DNA of 64,000 nt from Rhodococcus sp. 14-2483-1-2 (GTDB lineage Bacteria > Actinomycetota > Actinomycetes > Mycobacteriales > Mycobacteriaceae), in contig NZ_NPFW01000007.1 of the NCBI RefSeq assembly GCF_002259405.1, forward strand, positions 558,001 to 622,000, given 5' to 3'. The notes under the pieces were generated by a model. That model made no database searches. It saw nothing but the letters and a program-made list of their open reading frames with translations, and was not told the DNA's origin. Positions 16,110-24,646 of this stretch are shown in pieces (the stretch's first letter is position 1; each line of letters begins with the position of its first letter). The translations under genes were made by a program, and so were the position numbers.

Positions 16110-17359
16110 CGAATCCGCCATCGCTCACCCGTCGACTCGGGCTGTTCGACGCCATCGCCATCGGTGTCGGTTCGATGGTCGGAGCCGGGGTGTTCGCGGC
16201 GTTCGCCCCCGCATCGGCCGTCGCGGGCACGGGTCTGCTGATCGGTCTCGCCATCGCCGCGGTCGTCGCCTTCTGCAACGCCACCTCGTCGGCTCAGCTC
16301 GCCGCGCAGTATCCGACGTCGGGCGGCACGTACGTCTACGGCCGTAAGCGGCTCGGCGAGTGGCCCGGCTTTCTGGCCGGGTGGAGCTTCGTCATCGGCA
16401 AAACCGCCAGTTCCGCAGCCATGGCGCTGGTGTTCGCGGCCTACGTCGCACCTGCCGGGTACACGAAAGTCGTTGCTGTTCTTGCCATCGTTGCGTTGAC
16501 TGCAGTGAACTACTTCGGCATCACCCGTACGGCCGTGCTGACGAAGATTCTGGTCGCCGCCGTGCTCACCGTGCTCGTCGTGGGTGTCGTCCTGGGACTG
16601 ACGGGCTCGATCGAGCCGAACGTCGCCGGGCTCGGCTCGTTCACCGACAGTGGGTGGTACGGAATTCTGCAGTCGGCCGGCCTGTTGTTCTTCGCCTTCG
16701 CCGGCTACGCGCGCATTGCCACCCTGGGTGAGGAGGTCGTACGGCCCGAGCGCACCATTCCGCGCGCCATCGTCTCCGCCCTGGGTATCGCACTACTGGT
16801 CTATGCGGTGATTGCACTGACCCTGTTGTCGGTACTGGGCTCCGACTCACTGGCGTCGTCGTCGGCTCCTCTGGTCGATCTGGTTGTGGCATCCGGACAT
16901 TCGTGGGCGTCGCCGCTGATGCGCATCGGCGCGGCGCTGGCTGCGCTGGGAGCTCTCCTCGCGCTGATCGCGGGCATCGGCCGCACGTCGCTGGCAATGG
17001 CCCGCCACGACGACCTGCCGTCGTATCTGACCGCGGTCCATCCCCGCTACTCGGTTCCGCATCGCGCCGAGATCACTCTGGCAGTGATCGTCTGCGTCCT
17101 CGTTCTCGTCGTCGATCTGAGGAACGCCATCGGTTTCTCGTCGTTCGGGGTGTTGCTGTACTACCTGGTTGCGAACCTGAGCGCCCATACCCAGGACACC
17201 GAGAACCGGCGGTACCCCAAGGTTCTGCAGATCGTCGGCAGTATCGGATGCGTCGTCCTGATTGCCACGCTGCCCGCCACCTCCATTGCCGTCGGAACCG
17301 TCGTGGTCGTGCTCGGTGTCGCCTATCGGCTTGTTCGGGTTCGACAACTGTTCACTTGA
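16106..17359 (+). CDS. APC superfamily amino acid permease
   Basis: A 417-residue permease with 12 predicted helices. TM1 contains the substrate-binding loop GVGSMVGAGVFAAFAP, followed by YPTSGGTYVYGRKRLGEWPG and, in TM6, FFAFAGYARIATLGEEVVRPE, which is characteristic of the APC/basic and neutral amino acid transporters. The substrate cannot be named. The ATG at 16106 overlaps the stop of a predicted leaderless leader ORF. The ars operator begins only 7 nt after the stop. Confidence 0.9.
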   Translation: MTNPPSLTRRLGLFDAIAIGVGSMVGAGVFAAFAPASAVAGTGLLIGLAIAAVVAFCNATSSAQLAAQYPTSGGTYVYGRKRLGEWPGFLAGWSFVIGKTASSAAMALVFAAYVAPAGYTKVVAVLAIVALTAVNYFGITRTAVLTKILVAAVLTVLVVGVVLGLTGSIEPNVAGLGSFTDSGWYGILQSAGLLFFAFAGYARIATLGEEVVRPERTIPRAIVSALGIALLVYAVIALTLLSVLGSDSLASSSAPLVDLVVASGHSWASPLMRIGAALAALGALLALIAGIGRTSLAMARHDDLPSYLTAVHPRYSVPHRAEITLAVIVCVLVLVVDLRNAIGFSSFGVLLYYLVANLSAHTQDTENRRYPKVLQIVGSIGCVVLIATLPATSIAVGTVVVVLGVAYRLVRVRQLFT

Positions 17360-17365
17360 CGACTG

Positions 17366-17399
17366 ATTCGACAAACGTCAATATAGACGAATGTCGAAT
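17366..17399. promoter_or_regulatory. ArsR operator overlapping the arsR start codon
   Basis: A 34-bp dyad: ATTCGACA at 17366-17373 and TGTCGAAT at 17392-17399 are perfectly inverted, with inner CGTC/GACG also paired (14 of 17 positions symmetric). It covers the arsR ATG at 17391 and the AT-rich centre AATATA. Binding of the repressor here would block both promoter and translation start. Confidence 0.8.
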
Positions 17400-17756
17400 C
17401 AAGACCGGTCGTCCCTCGACGGTGACTGCTGCTCGCCGCTGATCCGCGAACCCCTGAACGCGGATTGGGCCGGAGATCTCGCCCGCATGTTCAAAGCACT
17501 GGGAGATCCCGTCCGGCTGCGGCTGCTCAGCCTCGTTGCCAGCCATGCAGGCGGCGAAGCGTGTGTCTGCGATATTTCCCCCGCATTCGACTTGTCGCAG
17601 CCCACCATCTCCCATCACCTCAAGGTGTTGCGCGAGGCAGGGCTGCTCGACTGCGAACGACGCGGTACCTGGGTCTACTACTCGGTGATTCCCGCTGCAC
17701 TGCAACAACTGTCGGCAGTGCTCAACGCTGCGGAGTCCACGGAGGTCATGGCATGA
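17391..17756 (+). CDS. arsR: ArsR/SmtB family arsenite-responsive repressor
   Basis: A 121-residue winged-helix repressor. The recognition helix is in DLSQPTISHHLKVLREAGLL. Metalloid-binding cysteines are visible at two places: adjacent Cys13-Cys14 near the N-terminus and Cys58/Cys60 in EACVCDIS at the start of the helix before the HTH. This N-terminal CC plus helix-Cys arrangement recalls the corynebacterial ArsR site rather than the E. coli CxCxxC site. It sits at the head of the operon on its own operator. Its stop overlaps the acr3 start as ATGA. Confidence 0.93.
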   Translation: MSNQDRSSLDGDCCSPLIREPLNADWAGDLARMFKALGDPVRLRLLSLVASHAGGEACVCDISPAFDLSQPTISHHLKVLREAGLLDCERRGTWVYYSVIPAALQQLSAVLNAAESTEVMA

Positions 17757-18841
17757 GTACGACGACCGATACTGCCGTAGTCGGCAAGCTCTCCACCCTC
17801 GACCGGTTCCTACCCGTGTGGATCGGCGTCGCCATGGTTGTGGGCCTGCTCCTGGGACGCATGATCCCCGGAATGGACGACGCGCTGTCCACCATCTCCA
17901 TCGACGGCGTCTCGCTCCCCATCGCCATCGGACTGCTGATCATGATGTATCCGGTGCTGGCCAAGGTCCGCTATGACCGCCTCGACACCGTCACCGGAGA
18001 CAAGCGCCTACTGATCGGATCGCTGGTCCTCAACTGGATCCTCGGTCCGGCCCTGATGTTCGCTCTCGCATGGCTTTTCCTGCCGGATCTACCCGAGTAC
18101 CGCACCGGGCTCATCATCGTCGGTCTGGCCCGATGCATCGCGATGGTCATCATCTGGAACGACCTCGCCTGCGGCGACCGGGAAGCCGCCGCGGTTCTGG
18201 TGGCGATCAACTCGGTGTTCCAGGTCTTCATGTTCGCCATCCTCGGATGGTTCTACCTCTCCGTCCTGCCCGGCTGGCTCGGGTTGGAACAGACGACCAT
18301 CGAAGCCTCGCCCTGGCAGATCGCGAAATCGGTGCTGATCTTCCTCGGAATCCCGCTGATTGCGGGATTCGCCTCGCGCTTCTTCGGTGAACGCGCCAAG
18401 GGCCGCGAGTGGTACGAGGAGAAGTTCATCCCCAGGATTGCCCCGTGGGCGCTCTACGGCCTGCTGTTCACCATCGTCATTCTCTTTGCGCTGCAGGGCG
18501 ATCAGATCACGTCACAGCCCTTCGACGTGGTGCGTATCGCGCTGCCACTGCTGGTGTACTTCGCGGTGATGTGGGGCGGCGGCTACGCCCTCGGTGCCGC
18601 GATGGGTCTGGGCTACGAGCGCACCACCACCCTCGCGTTCACCGCGGCAGGCAACAACTTCGAGCTTGCGATCGCCGTCGCCATCGCGACGTACGGCGCG
18701 ACATCCGGGCAGGCACTCGCCGGAGTCGTCGGACCACTCATCGAGGTGCCGGTACTGGTCGGCCTCGTCTACGTCTCACTCGCACTGCGTAAACGCTTCG
18801 CCCCCAGTACGTCCGCGAACACAGTGACAAAGGAGTCCTGA
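17753..18841 (+). CDS. acr3: Arsenite efflux permease, ACR3 family
   Basis: A 362-residue, ten-helix secondary transporter that extrudes arsenite using the proton motive force. The essential membrane Cys is present in GLARCIAMVIIWNDLACGD, and FTAAGNNFELAIAVAIATYG carries the conserved Glu region of TM9. The start ATG 17753 overlaps the arsR stop, which rules out the long upstream frame. The stop TGA shares a base with the next ATG (TGATG), so the genes are translationally coupled. Confidence 0.95.
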   Translation: MSTTTDTAVVGKLSTLDRFLPVWIGVAMVVGLLLGRMIPGMDDALSTISIDGVSLPIAIGLLIMMYPVLAKVRYDRLDTVTGDKRLLIGSLVLNWILGPALMFALAWLFLPDLPEYRTGLIIVGLARCIAMVIIWNDLACGDREAAAVLVAINSVFQVFMFAILGWFYLSVLPGWLGLEQTTIEASPWQIAKSVLIFLGIPLIAGFASRFFGERAKGREWYEEKFIPRIAPWALYGLLFTIVILFALQGDQITSQPFDVVRIALPLLVYFAVMWGGGYALGAAMGLGYERTTTLAFTAAGNNFELAIAVAIATYGATSGQALAGVVGPLIEVPVLVGLVYVSLALRKRFAPSTSANTVTKES

Positions 18842-19263
18842 TGTCCGACACCCCCAGCGTGCTCTTCGTCTGCGTCCACAACGCGGGCCGATCTCAGATG
18901 GCCGCCGGTTTTCTGGCCCACCTCGCCGGCGACACCGTCGAAGTGCGTTCCGCCGGTAGCGCGCCCGCGGAGACGATCAACTCCGCAGCGGTCGAGGCCA
19001 TGGCCGAGGTCGGCATCGACATCTCGTCGCAGTCCCCGAAGATTCTGACCTCCGAGGCCGTGGAGACATCCGACGTCGTCATCACCATGGGCTGCGGTGA
19101 CGCCTGCCCGGTGTTCCCGGGTGTGAGTTACCGCGACTGGGCTCTGGCCGATCCCGCCGGCAAAGGCGTCGAGGCGGTGCGTCCGATTCGTGACGAGATC
19201 AAGAGTCGAATCCAAGACTTGATCGCGGAATTGGTTCCAGCGAACCAGAGTTCGGCTTCATGA
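18841..19263 (+). CDS. arsC: Arsenate reductase, thioredoxin-coupled three-cysteine type
   Basis: A 140-residue protein of the low-molecular-weight phosphatase fold. The P-loop is CVHNAGRS (Cys11, Arg17) and the resolving pair is CGDAC (Cys85 and Cys89), so arsenate reduction should proceed by the Cys-relay ending in a disulfide that thioredoxin reduces. It converts arsenate to arsenite for export by the neighbouring ACR3. The gene overlaps its neighbours on both sides (TGATG, ATGA). Confidence 0.93.
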   Translation: MSDTPSVLFVCVHNAGRSQMAAGFLAHLAGDTVEVRSAGSAPAETINSAAVEAMAEVGIDISSQSPKILTSEAVETSDVVITMGCGDACPVFPGVSYRDWALADPAGKGVEAVRPIRDEIKSRIQDLIAELVPANQSSAS

Positions 19264-19676
19264 CGACACCCAGCGTGCTGTTCGTCTGCGTCAAGAACGG
19301 CGGCAAGTCTCAGATGGCCGCCGGTCTGATGCGCAAGGCGGCGGGCGATTCCGTGGAGGTGCACTCGGCCGGAACGAAACCCGGTGGTGCTGTCAACGCA
19401 CTGTCGGCCGAGTCTCTTCTCGAAGTCGGCGTCGACCTGTCGGGCGAAGCACCCAAGTCGATCGATCCCGACCTGCTCGTCCGCATGGACTACGTCGTCA
19501 CCCTCGGCAGCGAGGCACACGTGGAACCAGTGGACGGTCCGACGTTCGAGAACTGGAACACCGACGAGCCGTCCGAGCGCGGTATCGACGGCATCGACCG
19601 CATGCGTCTGGTCCGTGACGACATTGCCGCTCGCGTCGAGGAACTCGCATCTCGAATGCGCGGCACCAACGCTTGA
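19260..19676 (+). CDS. Second ArsC-like protein, single cysteine, Lys in the P-loop
   Basis: 138 residues, clearly homologous to the preceding ArsC but with P-loop CVKNGGKS (Cys10, Lys16 in the position of the catalytic Arg) and no other cysteine. The resolving-Cys loop reads [10 protein letters not shown] three-Cys thioredoxin cycle is therefore impossible. Corynebacterial ArsC1/ArsC2 use one Cys with mycothiol and mycoredoxin, and this protein fits that type; from memory those enzymes also carry a GGKS loop, which I cannot confirm. Mycothiol-coupled arsenate reductase is the best call; a scaffold role is the alternative. Confidence 0.75.
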   Translation: MTTPSVLFVCVKNGGKSQMAAGLMRKAAGDSVEVHSAGTKPGGAVNALSAESLLEVGVDLSGEAPKSIDPDLLVRMDYVVTLGSEAHVEPVDGPTFENWNTDEPSERGIDGIDRMRLVRDDIAARVEELASRMRGTNA

Positions 19677-19681
19677 CTCGA

Positions 19682-20737
19682 ATGAAGTCCGAGGTGGTGG
19701 TGATCGGCGGCGGTCAGGCAGGACTGGCCGCCGGCTACTACCTGCGACGAGCCGGGCTCGACTTCGTCGTTCTCGACGACCAGACGCATGCCGGAGGGTC
19801 CTGGCAGGACTACTGGCCGTCGCTGCACCTGTTCTCACCGGCGGAGTACTCGAGACTTCCCGGCTGGCCGATGCCTCCGTGGCACAACGGTTTCCCACCC
19901 GCGTCTCATGTGATCGACTACTTGCGAGCGTACGAGAAGAAGTACGAACTGCCGGTGCACCGGCCCGTCCGGGTGACGGCCGTGCATCGGGTCCCGGGCG
20001 GCTACCGAGTCGACACCGATGGCGAATCGCACAGTGCCACAGCAGTCGTCAACGCGACGGGAACATGGTCTCGGCCCTTCTGGCCGAGCTACCCGGGCAT
20101 GCGTGAATTCGGTGGGACCCAACTGCATGCCGCTGACTACCGCACACCGGATCGATTCGTGGGCAAGCGAGTAGGAATCGTCGGGGGCGGAAACTCGGCT
20201 GCTCAGATACTTGCCGAGATCTCCACTGTCGCCGATACCTACTGGTACACCAGCCGTGAGCCGAAATTCCTGCCCGACGACGTCGATGGGCGCGTGCTGT
20301 TCGATGTCGCCAGCGACCGCGCCCGAGCGCTGGCAGCGGGTGATACCGATACCGGCGGGGTCGCAGTCTTGGGCGACATCGTCATGGTCCCGCCGGTGAA
20401 GGAGGCCAGGGATCGCGGAGTCCTGCAGGCCCGGCCGATGTTCACGGCGATCACAGCCGACGGCGTGACGGACGGGCACACGACGGAGAAACTGGATGCG
20501 ATCGTCTGGTGCACCGGCTTTCGGCCCGCGCTGCGGCACCTGCAGCCGCTGCACCTGCATACCGACGGACCTCGGATCACGTTGGAAGACAATCCTATTC
20601 ACGGCGAGTCGACCCTGATGTTCCTGGGGTACGGCGACTGGACCGGACCGGCATCGGCAACGCTCATCGGCGTCGGCCGTACCGCACGCGCAGCAGTGAG
20701 CACTCTCGCTCGACGAGGAAAGGTAGATCAGTCATGA
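19682..20737 (+). CDS. FAD/NAD(P)-dependent monooxygenase, ArsO-like
   Basis: A 351-residue two-dinucleotide-binding flavoprotein. The FAD-binding GGGQAG is at residues 9-14. The monooxygenase-type linker reads FGGTQLHAADY, and the NADPH-binding VGIVGGGNSAAQ lies near residue 160. It resembles the ArsO group of flavin monooxygenases found in ars operons. Oxidation of arsenite or an organoarsenical, or a reductase role, are all open. ATG 19682 is preferred; a TTG at 19673 overlapping the arsC2 stop is possible. It is coupled downstream by ATGA. Confidence 0.8.
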   Translation: MKSEVVVIGGGQAGLAAGYYLRRAGLDFVVLDDQTHAGGSWQDYWPSLHLFSPAEYSRLPGWPMPPWHNGFPPASHVIDYLRAYEKKYELPVHRPVRVTAVHRVPGGYRVDTDGESHSATAVVNATGTWSRPFWPSYPGMREFGGTQLHAADYRTPDRFVGKRVGIVGGGNSAAQILAEISTVADTYWYTSREPKFLPDDVDGRVLFDVASDRARALAAGDTDTGGVAVLGDIVMVPPVKEARDRGVLQARPMFTAITADGVTDGHTTEKLDAIVWCTGFRPALRHLQPLHLHTDGPRITLEDNPIHGESTLMFLGYGDWTGPASATLIGVGRTARAAVSTLARRGKVDQS

Positions 20738-22068
20738 ACGAATACCCCGTAGTAGTGATCGGCGCAGGACCCATCGGTCTTGCCGCCGCAGCGCATCTGA
20801 CCGAAACCGGCTCTGCCGTGGTCGTTCTCGAACGCGGGCCGTCCGCAGGCTCGGCAGTGTCCGAGTGGAATCACGTGCGATTGTTCTCCCCGTGGTCCGA
20901 GGTCGTCGACCCCGCTGCGGCCCGGTTGCTCGAGCCCACCGGCTGGACTGCACCGGACGGTGACACCTATGCCACCGGTCGCGAATGGGTGGAGCGGTAC
21001 CTCGCACCCCTCGCCGCCGTTCTCGGCGACGCCGTCCGAGTCGATTCCGAGGTGGTCGGTGTAGCCCGCCGCGGACGCGACCGCGTCGTCGACGCCGGCC
21101 GCGACACCGCGCCGCTGTCCGTGCACATCCGGCATTCCGACGGCAGCGAGGAACGTGTTCTCGCCCGCGCGGTCGTCGACGCGTCGGGCACCTGGGGATC
21201 ACCGAATCCACTGGGCAGCGAGGGACTTCCGGCCATCGGCGAGAAGGCCGCTGCGGACCGGATCGACTACCGGGTCCCCGATCTGACCGATCCGGCCATT
21301 CGCGCCCAGTTCGCGGGCAAGCACACCGTCATCGCCGGCAGTGGACACTCCGCCTTGACCGCCATCATCACCTTCGCCGAACTCGCCGCGGAGGAACCAG
21401 GAACGACGCTCACCTGGGCCGTCCGCCGAGGAGCCACCGCCGATGTGTTCGGCGGCGGCGACGCCGACGAGCTGGCTGCTCGCGGCGCACTCGGCCAACG
21501 CGCCAAGAAGGCAGTCGACGACGGCTTCCTCACCGTGCAATCAGGATTCCGCACCGAAACCGTTGCGGTCGAACGTGATCGGATGACCCTCGTCGGCGAC
21601 ACCGGCGCTCGCATCGGAAACGTCGATCGCGTGGTCGCGCTCACCGGCTTCCGGCCGGATCTGTCGTGGCTGTCCGAGGTTCGCCTCGATCTCGATCCCA
21701 CCCTGGAGGCACCCAAGTTCGTCGCAGAGTTGGTGGACCCCAACATGCATTCGTGTGGATCGGTGTCACCGCACGGAGTCGAAGAACTGACCCAACCGGA
21801 GCCCGGCTTCTACCTGGTGGGCATGAAGAGCTACGGCCGCGCGCCGACGTTCCTCGCGATGACCGGATGCGAGCAGGTTCGCAGCATCGCAGCCGAACTC
21901 GCAGGCGACCACGAGGGCGCACGAAAGGTCGAGCTGACGCTGCCCGACACCGGTGTCTGCGGCGGCGCGGGCCTGTTCGACGAGCCCGACGCCCCGTCGT
22001 CCGGTGGCTGCTGCGGTGCCCCTGCTGCGCCGGAGTTGATCACTCTCGGGTCGCCGTCGAGCAAGTAG
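20734..22068 (+). CDS. FAD-dependent oxidoreductase with Cys-rich C-terminal tail (ars operon)
   Basis: 444 residues with the FAD motif GAGPIGLAAAAHLTETG at the start, LFSPWSEVVDP in the substrate region and a second dinucleotide site IAGSGHSALTAI near residue 200. The last ~36 residues hold Cys409 and the pair Cys426-Cys427 (GGCCGAP) in a Gly/Pro-rich context, suited to binding or relaying a thiophilic metalloid. It is the last gene of the six-gene ars operon and starts within the previous stop (ATGA). Its function is not known to me; an arsenical oxidase or a thiol-disulfide reductase is plausible. Confidence 0.8.
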   Translation: MNEYPVVVIGAGPIGLAAAAHLTETGSAVVVLERGPSAGSAVSEWNHVRLFSPWSEVVDPAAARLLEPTGWTAPDGDTYATGREWVERYLAPLAAVLGDAVRVDSEVVGVARRGRDRVVDAGRDTAPLSVHIRHSDGSEERVLARAVVDASGTWGSPNPLGSEGLPAIGEKAAADRIDYRVPDLTDPAIRAQFAGKHTVIAGSGHSALTAIITFAELAAEEPGTTLTWAVRRGATADVFGGGDADELAARGALGQRAKKAVDDGFLTVQSGFRTETVAVERDRMTLVGDTGARIGNVDRVVALTGFRPDLSWLSEVRLDLDPTLEAPKFVAELVDPNMHSCGSVSPHGVEELTQPEPGFYLVGMKSYGRAPTFLAMTGCEQVRSIAAELAGDHEGARKVELTLPDTGVCGGAGLFDEPDAPSSGGCCGAPAAPELITLGSPSSK

Positions 22069-22087
22069 CGAACAGGTGACCTGACTG

Positions 22088-22834
22088 TTAGCCGAAGGCC
22101 TGATACCCCAGCCATCCGGAGAGACCGAGCCCCAGAATTCCGACCGCAATACGCAGAACAATCGGCGAGATCACCTTGACCGTCGGCGGCCCGCAGGCAC
22201 CGCCGACGAAGCAGCCGATCGCCAGGGCAAGCGCGGCCCACCAGTGCACCTGGCCGGAGAACGAGAAGATGATGGCGGCAATGAGATTGGCGATGCCGAG
22301 GAAGAAACTCTTCAGAACGCTTGCGCGCCAAAATGTATCCGAGGTGCAGATCAGCGCCAGCGCGAGGAAGATGACACCGGCCCCGGCACCGAAGTAGCCA
22401 CCGTAGATCGCGACCGCGAACAGCGCCAACGGATAGAGCGTCGGAAACTGTCTGCCGCCGGACAGCTTTCGGATACGCGGCTGCAGCAGTAGCGCGATGG
22501 CTGCCATCGCCACCAGGAACGGTACGACCACCTCGAACGAACCGTCCGGCGTAGTGAGCAACAGAATCGCACCGGTGGTACCGCCCAGCGCGGAGTAGAT
22601 CGCATAGCGAACCAGCTGCTTGCCGTCCTTGGCGAGCTCGGCCGAGGAACTCGCCGTCGCCCCGACACCGGCCGCGACCAACGCGACCGTGTTCGTCACG
22701 TTCGCAGACACCGCAGGCAAACCCACCGCAAGCAGAGCAGGATAGGACACCAGCGACGCGAGCCCGGTGACGAACCCGATGAGCCCGGCGAAGAACCCGG
22801 CCACCACCAGAAGTCCGAAATCGAGCACAGTCAC
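22088..22834 (-). CDS. TauE/SafE (TSUP) family permease
   Basis: 248 residues, about eight helices in two repeats, each with the family pattern (GFFAGLIGFVTGLASLVSYPA and GACGPPTVKVISP-like segments). TSUP proteins move sulfite, organosulfonates or other small anions. The gene converges on the ars operon with only 19 bp between stops, and it is not obviously part of it. The GTG at 22834 lies 6 nt after a TAGCTT box, indicating a leaderless transcript. Confidence 0.87.
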   Translation of the reverse strand: MTVLDFGLLVVAGFFAGLIGFVTGLASLVSYPALLAVGLPAVSANVTNTVALVAAGVGATASSSAELAKDGKQLVRYAIYSALGGTTGAILLLTTPDGSFEVVVPFLVAMAAIALLLQPRIRKLSGGRQFPTLYPLALFAVAIYGGYFGAGAGVIFLALALICTSDTFWRASVLKSFFLGIANLIAAIIFSFSGQVHWWAALALAIGCFVGGACGPPTVKVISPIVLRIAVGILGLGLSGWLGYQAFG

Positions 22835-22879
22835 CGAACAAAGCTACCGCGCCTAACGATCCGCCCGGCACCGCAGGGC

Positions 22880-24550
22880 TTACTCGACGGGGTTCGCCAT
22901 CTCCTGCAGCAACCGGCTCGTCATGCGCACTGCCTGGTCTCCGCCGTCCGCGTCCTCGATGTACACCGCGAATGCAACGTCACCACTGGTGGCGAGCACA
23001 AAGCGATCGTCGCCACTTTCCCCGGCGAATCCCTGCACACCGTCGAAGGTGTCGAGACCGCTACTGCTCGACGAGTCGGCGAGTATGCCGCGCAACCGGT
23101 TTGCCGCATCCGACCCGATTGCCTCGGACTCCCGATTTGCGACGGCGGCCTGACCGGCGACGATCGTCGGAGTCGGAGCGCTGCCGCGAGAGATCGCGGC
23201 CGCCATCTGCGCGAGTCCGAACGGAGTCACCGTCGCCTCGTCGGCGGAGGCGGTGGACACCGTCCTGATGCCGTCGATCGCGCTGCGACTGTCGGCGGGA
23301 GTTCCTGTGTAGGCGTCGAGTCCGGGCATCGAGTAGTTGATACCGAGACCCAACCTCGCAGCTGCATCTTCGGCGCTGTCGTCACCGCGATCGGACTGCA
23401 CGGCCCGGACGAGTTCCGACGCGGTGCCGGCCGGGTAGGAGCCCCCGAAGACGACGTCGCCCTGCTCGTTCGCGTAACTGTTCTGTGCCGCAGCGAGAAT
23501 CGCGCCGGTCGAGGTGGACAGGGCGACGATCGACGCCGACGACCCCGCCATGACGACCGCGTTCTCGGCTGCGAGTTGAACTCGCGGATCGAGCGTCGCG
23601 TGCAGGTCAGGACCGGCGGGTCCCTGGAAGCCGACACGGCGTTCGCCGGTTCCGTCGGCGGTGTAGGTGTCGACGGCCCAGCCTGCGGTGGCGTCGCGTC
23701 CTTCCTGCCAGGCGCTTCGCAACGAGTCGAGCACGGGTGAGGTGATCCGACGGTCGTCGACGATGAGCTTGGGTTGCGGAGAAACGACCACGCCCGGCAC
23801 GGCGCGGAGGTCGTCTTCGAGGACGGCGAAATCGTCGTCGCGCAAGGTCACTGCGGTGATCGGTGCACCGCCGGCCGAATCGAGTTCGGCCAGCATCGAT
23901 TCGGAGGTGATCAGCGGTGCGACGACGTCGATGACGTCTGCGAGTTGCGCAGTGGATGCCGCCGGATCGCTCGTCTGTGCCGGGTCGAGGGAGATGGCGT
24001 TGATGGTGCGTTCGCTCATCAGCACGTTGTTCGCGGCGTCGAAGATCAGCGGCGGAGCGGCGTCGGTCCTGGTGTATCGGACCGACCCTCCCGAGGTGAG
24101 GTCGGGGACGAGGGTGGCCGGATCCCACGCGATCCGCCAGCCGACACTGAGCTTCTTGGTCGAGCCCTGAGCGCTGTACTTCCAGTCCTTGCCCTCACCG
24201 AAATTCCATGCGGACGCGAGAGTGAAGTAGCCGCTCTCGTCGGAGAGGTCCATGTACTGGGTCAGGTCGAAATCGCCGGTGGACGTGCCCTCGGCCGACA
24301 AGCCGTCGAACATCTGGTTCAGTGCGGCCGTCGCGGCGTTCGGGTAGGTCGTCAGCGCGGCAGCGGCAGCGACGTCTCGGTTGTCCAGGGCATCGACGAA
24401 CTTCGAGACCAGCACCTCGGCCTCGCTCGGTGGGCGATCAACCATCCAGAACACTGCCGAGACCGTCAACGTCGCCGATGCTGCAACGGCGACGAGGTAG
24501 CGACCGCGGACCTTGCGCGGGCCACGACGGGCACGACTCATAGAACTCAT
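22880..24550 (-). CDS. Degenerate penicillin-binding protein paralogue (predicted pseudoenzyme)
   Basis: 556 residues: an N-terminal membrane anchor (~17-36), a MecA-N/NTF2-like domain (~42-155) and a transpeptidase-like domain (~315-550). It aligns along its length with the adjacent PBP, but the catalytic SxxK is replaced by TASE (376-379). About 50 residues holding SxN are deleted and the KTG motif is lost (GFAGESGDD). Penicillin binding and transpeptidation should therefore be absent. The frame is intact, so it is likely expressed as a structural or regulatory partner. A leaderless-type promoter precedes ATG 24550. Confidence 0.85.
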   Translation of the reverse strand: MSSMSRARRGPRKVRGRYLVAVAASATLTVSAVFWMVDRPPSEAEVLVSKFVDALDNRDVAAAAALTTYPNAATAALNQMFDGLSAEGTSTGDFDLTQYMDLSDESGYFTLASAWNFGEGKDWKYSAQGSTKKLSVGWRIAWDPATLVPDLTSGGSVRYTRTDAAPPLIFDAANNVLMSERTINAISLDPAQTSDPAASTAQLADVIDVVAPLITSESMLAELDSAGGAPITAVTLRDDDFAVLEDDLRAVPGVVVSPQPKLIVDDRRITSPVLDSLRSAWQEGRDATAGWAVDTYTADGTGERRVGFQGPAGPDLHATLDPRVQLAAENAVVMAGSSASIVALSTSTGAILAAAQNSYANEQGDVVFGGSYPAGTASELVRAVQSDRGDDSAEDAAARLGLGINYSMPGLDAYTGTPADSRSAIDGIRTVSTASADEATVTPFGLAQMAAAISRGSAPTPTIVAGQAAVANRESEAIGSDAANRLRGILADSSSSSGLDTFDGVQGFAGESGDDRFVLATSGDVAFAVYIEDADGGDQAVRMTSRLLQEMANPVE

Positions 24551-24557
24551 TAGTCAC

Positions 24558-24586
24558 AATATTCACTGTAGTCACACGAGTAACAA
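24558..24586 (-). promoter_or_regulatory. Promoter of the degenerate PBP gene
   Basis: On the minus strand TTGTTA (24586-24581) and AATATT (24563-24558) are separated by 17 bp, and the ATG at 24550 begins 7 nt after the -10, so the mRNA is probably leaderless. The heptamer GTGACTA occurs twice in this region and might be a regulator half-site. Confidence 0.6.
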
Positions 24587-24646
24587 GCACGGGATTCATA
24601 CGAGCCGGTCACGATTGGGATACGCCCCGGTCGGTTTCGGCCTCTA

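Noticed and set aside
22069..22087. Short dyad CAGGTGACCTG between the ars operon and the TauE gene
   Set aside because: Too small and partly inside the coding ends to call a terminator.
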